From Bacilli bacterium (GTDB taxonomy: Bacteria; Bacillota_I; Bacilli_A; RFN20; CAG-826), in assembly GCA_024680795.1 (NCBI GenBank), contig JAILBR010000042.1, positions 1 through 47,148 of the forward strand: a stretch of 47,148 bases of DNA, written 5' to 3'. Of the stretch, positions 1 to 7,149 are shown piece after piece (positions within the stretch are counted from its first letter, which is position 1; each line of letters starts with the position of its first letter). The position numbers and the translations under genes were made by a program. Below the pieces are notes generated by a model. It did no database searches. It was given only the letters and a program-made list of their open reading frames with translations, and had not been told where the DNA came from.

Positions 1-1
1 T

Positions 2-1504
2 GTATACGAATATGGCGAATCAATTTCTTTTAATGATGACATTTCTAATTACAATGTTTCTGTTTTTCGCGTATTCGATGGTGGCAGCGAATCTCAAATT
101 CAAAATTATTATGTCAATCAAAATAAAATCTATATCGACTCCTTATCTCAATCAAATTACCACATTTATATTTCAACCGCATATTGGGGCAAAGATTTTT
201 ATGTAACCCAAAACTTAGCTAAATTATCGTTAGCTACAAGTGCGGAAGTGGACGGAATTATTGAATTTGGCACAGATTTACTTTATTCACAATATAGTGA
301 CAAACTTCATGTATGGGCGGAAAAATATGATGCAGCGGAAGGCTACTATGTCACTTATAATTGCGATTACACTATTTTGGATGGTGGCATACGCTTTGCC
401 TCTCTACCAGCTGGCAGTTACTACATCCATGTCGATTTATTAGAAACTGCAACAACATTGGCTTTTGAAACTGTTAATGTTGCTGAGCTCGCTCCAGTCA
501 GCAAAAACATTAAAGATTTAAGCATCAATCAAACTAGTGAAGTAGATGCAGTCATTCAAAATATTATTTACGACTCAAATAACAACATCAGTGAGCTGGT
601 TTGTTATGATGGACAAGTTGTATTTACTGTTGATTATGATGATAGTCATGGCGTTGTGGATAATGGTAAATATCTTCAAGTTGGAACAACAGTGAATTTC
701 ACATGCGTTGCTATCAACAACCATCAAATCTTAGGTGTTAAGAATACGGCCGTAATCAATGGCTCTGAATTTACAATCACCCCTATTTCTGATTCTAATA
801 AACCAATCCATGATACACCATGGAGCGAGATTAGTTTCTTAGATGTGCCAAAATTTATTGAAGACGCTAAAGCTGATAGTTTTATTCAAGAAAGTAACAA
901 TGGCTACACTTATACAATCAATAGCATTGGCAGTGGTATTCTTTCTGGTGATGTTACAGTTACTAAAGATAATAATAACTATTATATCGAAGGTGATAGT
1001 TTTAAGTGTCTACTCGTTGGCCAACAAGATTTATTAACGGAATTAGATGTTGGAAGCATCAATAACATAGGTGCTAGCATCTATGGTGTTGTTGGCGATT
1101 ATATGGCATTTAATTTGCTTTATGTTGGCGAAGCATCAAATACTCCTACACCTCAAGAATCACAATATGGTTATGGCTTGCTTTTGTCTGATGGAACATT
1201 TATCATTGGTACTCAAATTGAAAATGATGAAGAAGGTAGAAGCCAATATGTTATAAGCGACGTTACATTTGCGGCTGGTGACAAATTTGGAATACATTCA
1301 AAACTATCTAGTGGATCTTCTACATGGACTGCCCCTATTGAAGCATTATCATTCAATGAACTTATGGGCCAAACATACTTGACTTATTATGAAGACGATT
1401 TGTTTTATACAGTCAATAAACCATTTACCGGAACATTCTATCTAAAATTATCATCTGAAAAAGGCGATCTCTTATACGTTAATTTGACTGATTCAAATAA
1501 TTAG
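2..1504 (+). CDS. Secreted beta-rich protein, 5' end outside the window
   Basis: The frame is open from the first bases to the TAG at 1502-1504 (about 500 codons visible), so the gene starts upstream and the ATG/GTG codons near 240-250 are internal. The visible protein is rich in Asn, Ser, Thr, Tyr and Asp, has almost no Cys and has no membrane segment, as expected of an exported modular protein. It looks like repeated beta-sandwich modules. The last 100 residues (YGYGLLLSDGTF, AAGDKFGIHS, FTGTFYLKLSSEKGDLLYV) resemble the C-terminal carbohydrate-binding-like modules of extracellular Firmicutes amylases. I cannot name a family with certainty, and no catalytic motif is visible. No convincing terminator follows; the next gene starts 74 bases later with its own -10 and SD. 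Confidence 0.75.
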   Translation, partial: VYEYGESISFNDDISNYNVSVFRVFDGGSESQIQNYYVNQNKIYIDSLSQSNYHIYISTAYWGKDFYVTQNLAKLSLATSAEVDGIIEFGTDLLYSQYSDKLHVWAEKYDAAEGYYVTYNCDYTILDGGIRFASLPAGSYYIHVDLLETATTLAFETVNVAELAPVSKNIKDLSINQTSEVDAVIQNIIYDSNNNISELVCYDGQVVFTVDYDDSHGVVDNGKYLQVGTTVNFTCVAINNHQILGVKNTAVINGSEFTITPISDSNKPIHDTPWSEISFLDVPKFIEDAKADSFIQESNNGYTYTINSIGSGILSGDVTVTKDNNNYYIEGDSFKCLLVGQQDLLTELDVGSINNIGASIYGVVGDYMAFNLLYVGEASNTPTPQESQYGYGLLLSDGTFIIGTQIENDEEGRSQYVISDVTFAAGDKFGIHSKLSSGSSTWTAPIEALSFNELMGQTYLTYYEDDLFYTVNKPFTGTFYLKLSSEKGDLLYVNLTDSNN

Positions 1505-1578
1505 TCTTTCGAAATCACAAATAACTACGGGTCTATTTTTCTTTTGACTTATAATGAATTATTGGAGGTAAAAACATT

Positions 1579-2676
1579 ATGGTTTTTCTATCTTGGTCAA
1601 AAACATTAAGTAATCATCTCGCTATCGAATTTAAAAACTTTTTAGAAAAAGTCTATGAGGATGATTCTTTAACTTGGATTAGTAACGATATCAAACAAGG
1701 CTCATCTTTCTTTAACGATATTGAAGAAGCGATGAGAAAATCTAAGGTCTCGGTTATCTTTTTAACTAGAGATAATATCGCTAATCCATGGATAAACTAC
1801 GAATTAGGTTTCTTTAATTCTGATAGTAGATTAACTTTACCTATCTTCTTTGATTCGATTGATGTTTATTCCGATATAAAAATGACTCCTTTTGAACACC
1901 TCCAAGTCAAATCTTATAGTAGAGAAAGTATCTTAGATGCGGTTTTATCTATTAAGAAACAGTTTGAAGAAACTACTATTTTTAAAGAAAAACTTTTAGA
2001 AAACTTTGACAAATATTTCGAAGAATATAATAAGAAAGTTAATGAAATACTTTCTAATAATAGTTTATATGATGTCGATTCTATCAATGATATCAAGTTT
2101 ATGCTTTCTAAGAATCTTAGGCTTATCAACCAAGATGAAAGAGTGCTTTATTTTGAGCACGGATTTGAAACGCATGACTTCTATTCCTTTGTTTTAAAAA
2201 CTGCGAAGAAAAGACTTTATATCTTTGGTAGAAAAAATAAGAAACTATTCGATCGTTCTAACGTTGAAGATTTTAAACACATCTCCAAGATGATTAAGGA
2301 AGATGATTTTGACTTGAAGATATTGGGTTTCAATCCTTATGCGGATGAAAGCGTATTAAACGCTGCTCAAAAGAAAAGAAATTTCAAAGGTGCTTTAGAA
2401 AATTCTATCAATGATGCTTTAGATGTGATGGAAGAATGTGACATTGATTATCACAAAGTGATGAGATTTTATGATTTCTATCGTAATGAACTTATTGTCA
2501 TCATGGATAGCTGTGTTTTCTTCGTGAATATTTCTTATGATATCGATGGAAAGCCATTCCATCTTACTGATTCATCTTTCTATGCTTGTGATATTTCTAG
2601 TGCGATGGGTAAGAAAATATTCGAAAACTTCATGACTGCCTATGAAAGGGCAACCGATATCATTTTTGATGCATAA
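1579..2676 (+). CDS. TIR-domain protein with C-terminal PLD-like domain, candidate NAD-consuming defence effector
   Basis: 365 aa. Residues 1-125 look like a bacterial TIR domain: FLSWS at 3-7, S-x-D-I followed by GSSFFNDIEEA, strand VSVIFL, then NPWINYELGFF in which Glu75 sits at the catalytic glutamate position of NAD-hydrolysing TIR domains. Residues 125-190 look helical. Residues 190-365 (KKRLYIFGRKNK, DFDLKILGFNP, ELIVIMDSCVFFVN) resemble phospholipase-D-like sensory folds without HKD motifs; this assignment is tentative. TIR enzymes in antiphage systems (Thoeris, TIR-STING, TIR-Ago) use a partner or fused domain to sense infection, so the C-terminal half could be the sensor. No partner gene is adjacent: upstream is a secreted protein, downstream is folD on the other strand. 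SD GGAGG at 1564-1568; -10 TATAAT at 1550-1555. Confidence 0.75.
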   Translation: MVFLSWSKTLSNHLAIEFKNFLEKVYEDDSLTWISNDIKQGSSFFNDIEEAMRKSKVSVIFLTRDNIANPWINYELGFFNSDSRLTLPIFFDSIDVYSDIKMTPFEHLQVKSYSRESILDAVLSIKKQFEETTIFKEKLLENFDKYFEEYNKKVNEILSNNSLYDVDSINDIKFMLSKNLRLINQDERVLYFEHGFETHDFYSFVLKTAKKRLYIFGRKNKKLFDRSNVEDFKHISKMIKEDDFDLKILGFNPYADESVLNAAQKKRNFKGALENSINDALDVMEECDIDYHKVMRFYDFYRNELIVIMDSCVFFVNISYDIDGKPFHLTDSSFYACDISSAMGKKIFENFMTAYERATDIIFDA

Positions 2677-2701
2677 AAAAGCCGTTCCTAATGTGAACGA
2701 C
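2675..2701 (-). terminator. Intrinsic terminator of the dCMP deaminase-folD operon
   Basis: On the minus strand, GTCGTTC pairs with GAACGGC (7 bp, loop of 7) followed by six T. The folD stop codon (2688-2690) lies in the loop, so the hairpin overlaps the gene end. The plus strand has no T-run after the stem, so it does not clearly serve the TIR gene. Confidence 0.85.
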
Positions 2702-3488
2702 TATTATAAATTTTTAAAAGATTTTCGTATAAAGCGAGACGAGTTAATAATCCAACTCCACCTGGAACAGGTGTTTGTAATCTGACTGGTAAATTTGGAA
2801 CCGCGTCACCATGTAATCCAGTCTCATCTCTAGAGATACCGACATCGACAATTACGGCGTCTTTCTTATATTCATATGTTTCGTCTAGATAATGCATTTT
2901 TCCGATGGCGATAACGATGATATCAGCGTTAGCGACATATCTATGCATATCTTCTGGAGTAGTTTTACTATGAACAATAGTGACATTGCAGTTTTCTTTA
3001 AGAAGAAGTTTCGCCATTGGCTTACCAACAATGTTACTTCTACCCATCACAAGTGCGTTTTTACCTTGTAAGACAATACCTTCTGAATGTAAGTAGTTGA
3101 TAATGCCTTGTGGGGTGCATGGATTTAATTTTGATAATGGATGGAATCCATCAACATCTTTTTCTGGCGCTACTGATAATTTGATTAGTTCTTCATCAAT
3201 GTGCTTTGGAAGCGGCATTTGAACGATGAATCCATCAATAGAATCATCATTATTTAAAGAGTCGATAACTTGTAATAATGCTTCTTGAGCAGTGTCGATT
3301 GGAAGCTTGATAAGTTCGGCATCAACTCCTAATTCACCAGCGTCTTTTAATTTTCCTCTGACATAGGCATTGCTACCTGTGTCTTCGTTAACTTGAACGA
3401 TTGCTAATTTTGGTTTCACTTTTAAAGGGAGGAGTAATTCTTTGATTTCTCCTTTTCTTTGGGCCACATATTCTTTAATCGTCATCAT
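2688..3488 (-). CDS. folD: Bifunctional methylenetetrahydrofolate dehydrogenase/cyclohydrolase
   Basis: Interconverts 5,10-methylene-THF and 10-formyl-THF in the cytoplasm, supplying one-carbon units for purines and thymidylate. The family signatures are present: AYVRGKLKDAGELG with the catalytic Lys46, GFIVQMPLPKHID, KDVDGFHP, the NAD(P)-binding GRSNIVGKPMA, and PGGVGLLTRLAL near the C-terminus. At 266 aa it is 15-20 residues shorter than typical FolD, mostly at the N-terminus. The start overlaps the dCMP deaminase stop (TAATG at 3486-3490), so translation is probably coupled. Together with the deaminase it links dUMP supply to the folate pool used for dTMP synthesis. Confidence 0.95.
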   Translation of the reverse strand: MMTIKEYVAQRKGEIKELLLPLKVKPKLAIVQVNEDTGSNAYVRGKLKDAGELGVDAELIKLPIDTAQEALLQVIDSLNNDDSIDGFIVQMPLPKHIDEELIKLSVAPEKDVDGFHPLSKLNPCTPQGIINYLHSEGIVLQGKNALVMGRSNIVGKPMAKLLLKENCNVTIVHSKTTPEDMHRYVANADIIVIAIGKMHYLDETYEYKKDAVIVDVGISRDETGLHGDAVPNLPVRLQTPVPGGVGLLTRLALYENLLKIYNSRSH

Positions 3489-3964
3489 TAATCAACCTTG
3501 ATTTCCACGTTTTTGCCGACATATTGACGGACTTTGATTCCTGCGAGTTCAAGCATTTTCTTACTTGCTTGAGTGCCTGTTGTGTCTGCGTATTTATCAT
3601 CAAGATAAATAACTTCTTTGACTCCGACTTGGATGAGGGCTTTTGTACATTCGTTACAAGGGAATAAAGTGACATAAACACGGCAATTGGCCAAAGAAGA
3701 GCCATTACGTGCGTTTAAAATCGCATTTAATTCCGCGTGGCAGACATAAAGATATTTAGAATCTAGGCCTTCACCTTTATTCCAAGTGAGATCATCATCT
3801 GCGATATTTCTAGGCATTCCGTTATATCCAATAGATACAACTTTGTTTTCGTCATTAACAATGACAGCACCGACTTTGGTGGATGGGTCTTTACTTCTTA
3901 AAGCGGAGAGAACCGCCATGCCCATGAAGTATTCGTCCCAGTTTAAAATAGCTTTTTCGTTCAT
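3488..3964 (-). CDS. dCMP deaminase (ComEB-type cytidine/deoxycytidylate deaminase)
   Basis: Zinc hydrolase converting dCMP to dUMP, the substrate of thymidylate synthase. From the chosen ATG (3962-3964) it is 158 aa with the deaminase signature: CHAELNAI (zinc ligand His76, proton-shuttling Glu78) and FPCNECTKAL (zinc ligands Cys103 and Cys106). The frame stays open to 4033, but that extension encodes a hydrophobic leader absent from this family and would put translation upstream of the -10. A TACAAT hexamer lies nine bases before this ATG (3974-3979) and no SD is visible, so the mRNA may be nearly leaderless. It is first gene of an operon with folD; an IS200/IS605-type element begins just upstream. 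Confidence 0.9.
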   Translation of the reverse strand: MNEKAILNWDEYFMGMAVLSALRSKDPSTKVGAVIVNDENKVVSIGYNGMPRNIADDDLTWNKGEGLDSKYLYVCHAELNAILNARNGSSLANCRVYVTLFPCNECTKALIQVGVKEVIYLDDKYADTTGTQASKKMLELAGIKVRQYVGKNVEIKVD

Positions 3965-3973
3965 AATGCTGAC

Positions 3974-3979
3974 ATTGTA
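3974..3979 (-). promoter_or_regulatory. -10 element of the dCMP deaminase-folD operon
   Basis: TACAAT on the minus strand, nine bases before the ATG at 3964. No SD lies between them. The -35 is not recognisable. Confidence 0.55.
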
Positions 3980-4047
3980 GCACAATAGGAGAAATAGGAG
4001 AATTGAATATATATTTTTCTTATATTTTAACATTCATAGCAGGAAGT

Positions 4048-4114
4048 CCCCCACATCGATATTGTGATTAACAATGTTTATCTATCGATGGATACCTCTT
4101 TAGCTAGGTGGGGG
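4048..4114. repeat. Left-end hairpin of the IS200/IS605-type element
   Basis: A 7-bp GC stem (4048-4054 with 4108-4114) encloses CATCGAT (4054-4060) paired with ATCGATG (4084-4090) and ATTGT/ACAAT (4061-4065, 4071-4075). It matches in position and sequence style the right-end hairpin beginning with the same CCCAC. Confidence 0.75.
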
Positions 4115-4179
4115 ATGAATTGTAAAATTAAAGTAATAAAATAAGCAATATTATCCTTTTATACAAGTATAAAAAATGG

Positions 4180-4185
4180 TATAAT
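4180..4185 (+). promoter_or_regulatory. Extended -10 promoter for the structured RNA and tnpB
   Basis: TGG followed by TATAAT (4177-4185) is an extended -10. The expected start falls at about 4192, exactly where the first helix of the structured RNA begins. The -35 (TTTTAT around 4157) is weak. Confidence 0.65.
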
Positions 4186-4191
4186 TTACAT

Positions 4192-4319
4192 AGAAAAAAG
4201 ATAATAACCGCTTATGCTCCTATTGGGGAATTTGTCTACGATATTAAGTAGATTTGGGGCATGGGGATTGAAGCAATAAGCGAAGGAGTTATCCGAGAAA
4301 TTGCCTTGATCTTTTTTCT
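4192..4319 (+). ncRNA. Highly structured leader RNA upstream of tnpB, unidentified class
   Basis: Five compatible, nested helices can be drawn by hand: AGAAAAAAGAT (4192-4202) with 4309-4319, 11 bp perfect; ATAAC (4204-4208) with 4288-4292; CGCTT (4209-4213) with 4278-4282; ATGCTCC (4214-4220) with GGGGCAT (4256-4262), one G-U; TCTAC (4235-4239) with GTAGA (4248-4252). A G-rich unpaired segment GGGGATTGAAGCAAT (4263-4277) is left as a bulge. The 3' strand of the outer helix contains a run of six T. An alternative hairpin (AAGCAAT 4271-4277 with ATTGCcTT 4300-4307) just before the T-run could act as terminator, giving a switch-like arrangement. tnpB starts 17 bases downstream with its own SD. 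I compared it from memory with common riboswitches (SAM, TPP, FMN, c-di-GMP, c-di-AMP, PreQ1, ZTP, guanidine) and see no match. Confidence 0.65.
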
Positions 4320-4336
4320 TTATCGAAAGGAGCCTT

Positions 4337-5494
4337 ATGATTAGAAAAGCCTATAAATTTAGAATCTACCCTAATACTAGTCAAAGAGAATACTTTGCTA
4401 GGGTTTTTGGCTGTGTTCGTTTCTTCTATAACAAGTCTCTTTCTGATATGAATGAGATATATGAAAAGACAGGTAAGAATGAAAATATTACTCCTAGGAG
4501 ATATAAGAAAGATTATCCATTTTTAAAAGAAGTTGATTCTTTAGCTTTATGTAACGCTCAGTTAAATAGAAATAAAGCTTTTAAGGCATTCTTCAATCAT
4601 CAAAACGGCTTCCCTAAATATAAATCAAAAAAGTATGATCAAAGCTACACTACGAATAACCAAGGTGGAGTAACTCTATCAGATAATAACCGCTACATCA
4701 CTATTCCTAAATGTAAAAGATTAAGAATTAAGATGCATCGTAATTTTGAAGGCACTATTAAGTCGATCACTATCTCAAAAACATGTGATGAGAAGTACTA
4801 TATTTCTTTACTAGTAGAAACTGAAGTCAATCCATTAAAAGAATCTAATAAGTCTATTGGATTAGATTTAGGTATTAAAGATTTAGTAATTGATAGTAAT
4901 GGTAAGAGATATAAGAACCATAAATACTTAACTAAATCTATGGATAAGTTAGCAAAAGAACAAAGAAAACTTTCTCATATGGTTAAAGGAAGTAATAACC
5001 GTAATAAACAAAGAATCAAGGTAGCTAGACTACATAAAAGAATTGAAAATCAAAGAAATGATTATCTCCATAAACTTTCAAAATATATAATTGATGAAAA
5101 CCAAATCATTTGTATTGAAGATTTGAAAGTAAAAGATATGGAGCATAATAATGAATTAGCTAGAAACATTTCTGATGCTTCTTGGTCTAGATTTATTTCT
5201 ATGCTTATTTATAAGGCTAATTGGTATGGAAGAGTAGTAGTAAAAGTACCATCTAATTATCCGAGTAGCCAATTATGTCATGTCTGTCATTATCAAAATA
5301 GAAACGTTAAAGATTTATCAATAAGAAAATGGACTTGTCCTAAATGTGGAACAGTCCATAATCGCGATAAAAATGCTTCTATCAACATTCTACGTAAGGG
5401 AATTGAAATGCTTGCTAAGGATGGGACACATCCGGATAGCTCGCTTATGCTTGGCTCAGTAGAGTCATCGAACGAGAAGCCCCCACTTCTTTAA
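4337..5494 (+). CDS. tnpB: TnpB, RNA-guided DNA endonuclease of an IS200/IS605-type element
   Basis: 385 aa, normal for TnpB. An N-terminal OrfB/HTH region (KAYKFRIYPNTSQREYF) is followed by a split RuvC nuclease with all three acidic positions: SIGLDLGIKDL, ICIEDLKVKDM, and RDKNASINI after the zinc ribbon (CHVCHYQN and CPKCGTVHN). It therefore looks catalytically intact. TnpB proteins use a guide RNA (omegaRNA) made from the element's right end to cut the empty donor site and promote retention. Here the coding sequence runs into the right-end hairpin, as in other TnpB elements. SD AAAGGAG at 4325-4331. Translation could be influenced by the structured RNA ending at 4319. Confidence 0.93.
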   Translation: MIRKAYKFRIYPNTSQREYFARVFGCVRFFYNKSLSDMNEIYEKTGKNENITPRRYKKDYPFLKEVDSLALCNAQLNRNKAFKAFFNHQNGFPKYKSKKYDQSYTTNNQGGVTLSDNNRYITIPKCKRLRIKMHRNFEGTIKSITISKTCDEKYYISLLVETEVNPLKESNKSIGLDLGIKDLVIDSNGKRYKNHKYLTKSMDKLAKEQRKLSHMVKGSNNRNKQRIKVARLHKRIENQRNDYLHKLSKYIIDENQIICIEDLKVKDMEHNNELARNISDASWSRFISMLIYKANWYGRVVVKVPSNYPSSQLCHVCHYQNRNVKDLSIRKWTCPKCGTVHNRDKNASINILRKGIEMLAKDGTHPDSSLMLGSVESSNEKPPLL

Positions 5495-5512
5495 GCGGTG
5501 GGAGTATGTCAC
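5482..5512 (+). ncRNA. Right-end hairpin and probable 3' scaffold of the TnpB guide RNA
   Basis: CCCAC/GTGGG hairpin with loop containing the tnpB stop codon, followed by AGTATGTCAC. In TnpB systems the omegaRNA scaffold ends at the element's right boundary and the guide is read from the flanking DNA, here the AT-rich sequence after about 5512. The 5' extent inside tnpB cannot be set by eye. Confidence 0.5.
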
Positions 5513-5527
5513 ATAAATTTAAAAGCT

Positions 5528-5558
5528 CTTTATAAATATTATTATAAAGATATATAAT
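5528..5558 (+). promoter_or_regulatory. Palindrome and -10 of the NrdG-type activase gene
   Basis: CTTTATAA (5528-5535) and TTATAAAG (5542-5549) are a perfect 8-bp inverted repeat with a 6-bp spacer. TATAAT follows at 5553-5558, six bases before the ATG. The palindrome covers the expected -35 region, so a bound repressor would block the promoter. The regulator is unknown. Confidence 0.55.
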
Positions 5559-5564
5559 CTTGAT

Positions 5565-6251
5565 ATGGATTTTGTCGCGATTAACAAACTTTCTTTACTT
5601 GATTATCCAAATAAAATGAGCTGCATCTTGTTTACCAGAACATGTAATTTTAGATGCCCATTTTGTCATAATGGTTTAACTCTATTAGAAGATTATGAAA
5701 CAGTTGTGCCTTTTGACGAAGTTATATCCTTTTTAAAGAAGAGACAAGGCATCTTGGATGGAGTAGTTATTTCTGGTGGAGAGCCAACCCTTATGCCTGA
5801 CTTAGCGGATAAGCTTAGAATTATCAAAGACTTAGGCTATCTCATTAAACTAGACACGAATGGATCTAACCCAGATATTCTTTTAGATTTAATTGAAGAA
5901 GGTTTGATAGATTATGTCGCGATGGACATCAAAAATTCCTTAGAGAAATATGATTTAACTGGTGGCGCGAAAATCAATAAAGACCATATTTTACGTTCGA
6001 TTGAGATCCTCAAAAATAGTGGAATCGAATACGAATTTAGGACAACTCTTATTAAAGAGTTCCATTCTAAAGAAGATATGTATGCGATGGGCAAAATGCT
6101 AGAAGGATGTCCAAATCTATATTTACAAAAATTCGTGATATCGGATGGAGTGATAAATAAAAATCTCCACCCAGTGGATGAAGATTTAGCTAATAGTTTT
6201 GTCGAGATATTGGAACAATATATCGATAACGTGGAACTTAGAGGCTATTGA
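5565..6251 (+). CDS. nrdG: Anaerobic ribonucleotide reductase activating protein, NrdG2-type radical SAM enzyme
   Basis: 228 aa. CNFRCPFCHN (Cx3CxxC) binds the 4Fe-4S cluster of radical SAM enzymes, and VISGGEPTL is the SAM-contacting GGE motif. The opening LSLLDYPNKMSCILFTRTC is typical of the activases that install the glycyl radical on class III NrdD. Its target, an NrdD, is encoded 0.9 kb away on the opposite strand, so both halves of the anaerobic dNTP system are here. The end overlaps the thioredoxin reductase gene by 14 bases, tail to tail. Other small radical SAM activases share the fold, but the neighbours favour NrdG. No SD precedes the ATG, and TATAAT lies six bases upstream, implying a leaderless mRNA. 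Confidence 0.88.
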   Translation: MDFVAINKLSLLDYPNKMSCILFTRTCNFRCPFCHNGLTLLEDYETVVPFDEVISFLKKRQGILDGVVISGGEPTLMPDLADKLRIIKDLGYLIKLDTNGSNPDILLDLIEEGLIDYVAMDIKNSLEKYDLTGGAKINKDHILRSIEILKNSGIEYEFRTTLIKEFHSKEDMYAMGKMLEGCPNLYLQKFVISDGVINKNLHPVDEDLANSFVEILEQYIDNVELRGY

Positions 6252-7149
6252 TATATTTAACCGCTCCTAAAGCAGCGATAGCCCCATCATTACAAGCAGT
6301 GATAACTTGCTTGTTTTCTTTTGCTCTGGTGTCACCTGCGGCGAAAATGCCTGGGACATTAGTTTCCATATTGCCATTAGTGACAATAAAGCCATGGTCG
6401 AGTTCAATTAAATCTTTAAATGGCTCGTTTTGTGGAACTTGCCCAATCGCGATGAAACAGTTATTGGTGAAGAACTCAGTTCTTTCTTTAGTTTTGGTGT
6501 CTTCAAAGACGATAGATTCAAGTTCTTTCTCACCCTTAAGTTCAATGAGATTCATGTTATGTCTGATATCAATGTTTTCAGCTTGAAGGACTCTATTGAT
6601 AAGGATTTGGTCACCAAATAACTTATCGAATAAAGTGATCATATGAATCTTTGGACAATAAGAGGCGAGAAGAAGTGCATACTGTAACGCGGTATTAGCG
6701 TCACCAATGAGATAAATCTCTTTGCCTTTATAGAAAGGTCCATCACAAACCGCACAATAGGAAACGCCTTTTCCAACAAGTTCGTCTTCATTAGGCAAAC
6801 CCATCTTTCTAGGTTTAACCCCATTAGCGATAATCACAGCCTTACATTCGTATTCGTTATAGTTGGTTTTGACATGGAAGACTTTGTCTTCTTTGACAAT
6901 ATTTTCAACTTCTTCGAGTTCGAATTCTGCCCCTAAATCAGTGATTTGGGTGAAGAGAAGATCGCTCCATTCACTTCCAGAAATGGAAGGAATGGTTGGA
7001 TAATTCTCTAAACGTGGAGAAGTAGCGATTTGGCCACCGAAAGATTCTTTTTCAAGAATGAGGACACTCTTTTCATTTCTTAAAGCGTATAGGGCTGCGG
7101 TCATACCCGCTGGGCCACCTCCAACAATGATGATATCAACGGTTTTCAT
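6238..7149 (-). CDS. Flavin thioredoxin reductase, probably ferredoxin-dependent (FFTR type)
   Basis: 303 aa, thioredoxin reductase fold: FAD-binding GGGPAGMTAAL at the N-terminus, redox-active CAVCD (Cys132, Cys135), C-terminal GIFAAGDTR. The second nucleotide-binding site is atypical: residues 148-155 read IGDANTAL instead of the GxGxxA/S loop, and the HRRxxxR patch that binds the NADPH phosphate is replaced by TLFDKLFGD (172-180). Loss of both is the mark of clostridial ferredoxin-linked flavin thioredoxin reductases, which take electrons from ferredoxin rather than NADPH. The start overlaps the nrdD stop (7149), so it is probably made together with NrdD, whose fused redoxin domain is the likely substrate. 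An NADH/NADPH enzyme with altered motifs remains possible. Confidence 0.85.
   Translation of the reverse strand: MKTVDIIIVGGGPAGMTAALYALRNEKSVLILEKESFGGQIATSPRLENYPTIPSISGSEWSDLLFTQITDLGAEFELEEVENIVKEDKVFHVKTNYNEYECKAVIIANGVKPRKMGLPNEDELVGKGVSYCAVCDGPFYKGKEIYLIGDANTALQYALLLASYCPKIHMITLFDKLFGDQILINRVLQAENIDIRHNMNLIELKGEKELESIVFEDTKTKERTEFFTNNCFIAIGQVPQNEPFKDLIELDHGFIVTNGNMETNVPGIFAAGDTRAKENKQVITACNDGAIAALGAVKYINSL

Larger units (their letters stand above)
4041..5512 (+). mobile_element. IS200/IS605-type element carrying only tnpB (IS1341-like)
   Basis: The ends are subterminal hairpins rather than inverted repeats. Left end: CCCCCAC (4048-4054) pairs with GTGGGGG (4108-4114), enclosing a second stem CATCGAT/ATCGATG with ATTGT/ACAAT inside. 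Right end: CCCAC (5482-5486) pairs with GTGGG (5498-5502), with the tnpB stop codon in the loop and the likely cut near GTCAC at 5508-5512. There is no tnpA (Y1 HUH transposase), so movement would need one in trans. Between left end and tnpB lies an unidentified structured RNA. The element sits between the divergent dCMP deaminase and NrdG-type genes. Exact boundaries are estimates; comparison with an empty site would settle them. Confidence 0.8.

Noticed and set aside
12-443. Short frames in the first 450 bases (61-67 codons)
   Set aside because: They overlap the long frame that is open from base 2 to 1504 and show no protein-like features.
3965-4033. N-terminal hydrophobic extension of the dCMP deaminase
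   Set aside because: A membrane leader is not expected in this cytosolic enzyme, and the probable -10 lies inside the extension.
4192-4319. A known riboswitch or a group I intron (IStron) before tnpB
   Set aside because: The length is too short for a group I intron, and the conserved cores I remember for c-di-GMP, c-di-AMP, SAM, TPP, FMN, PreQ1 and others are absent. Left as unidentified.
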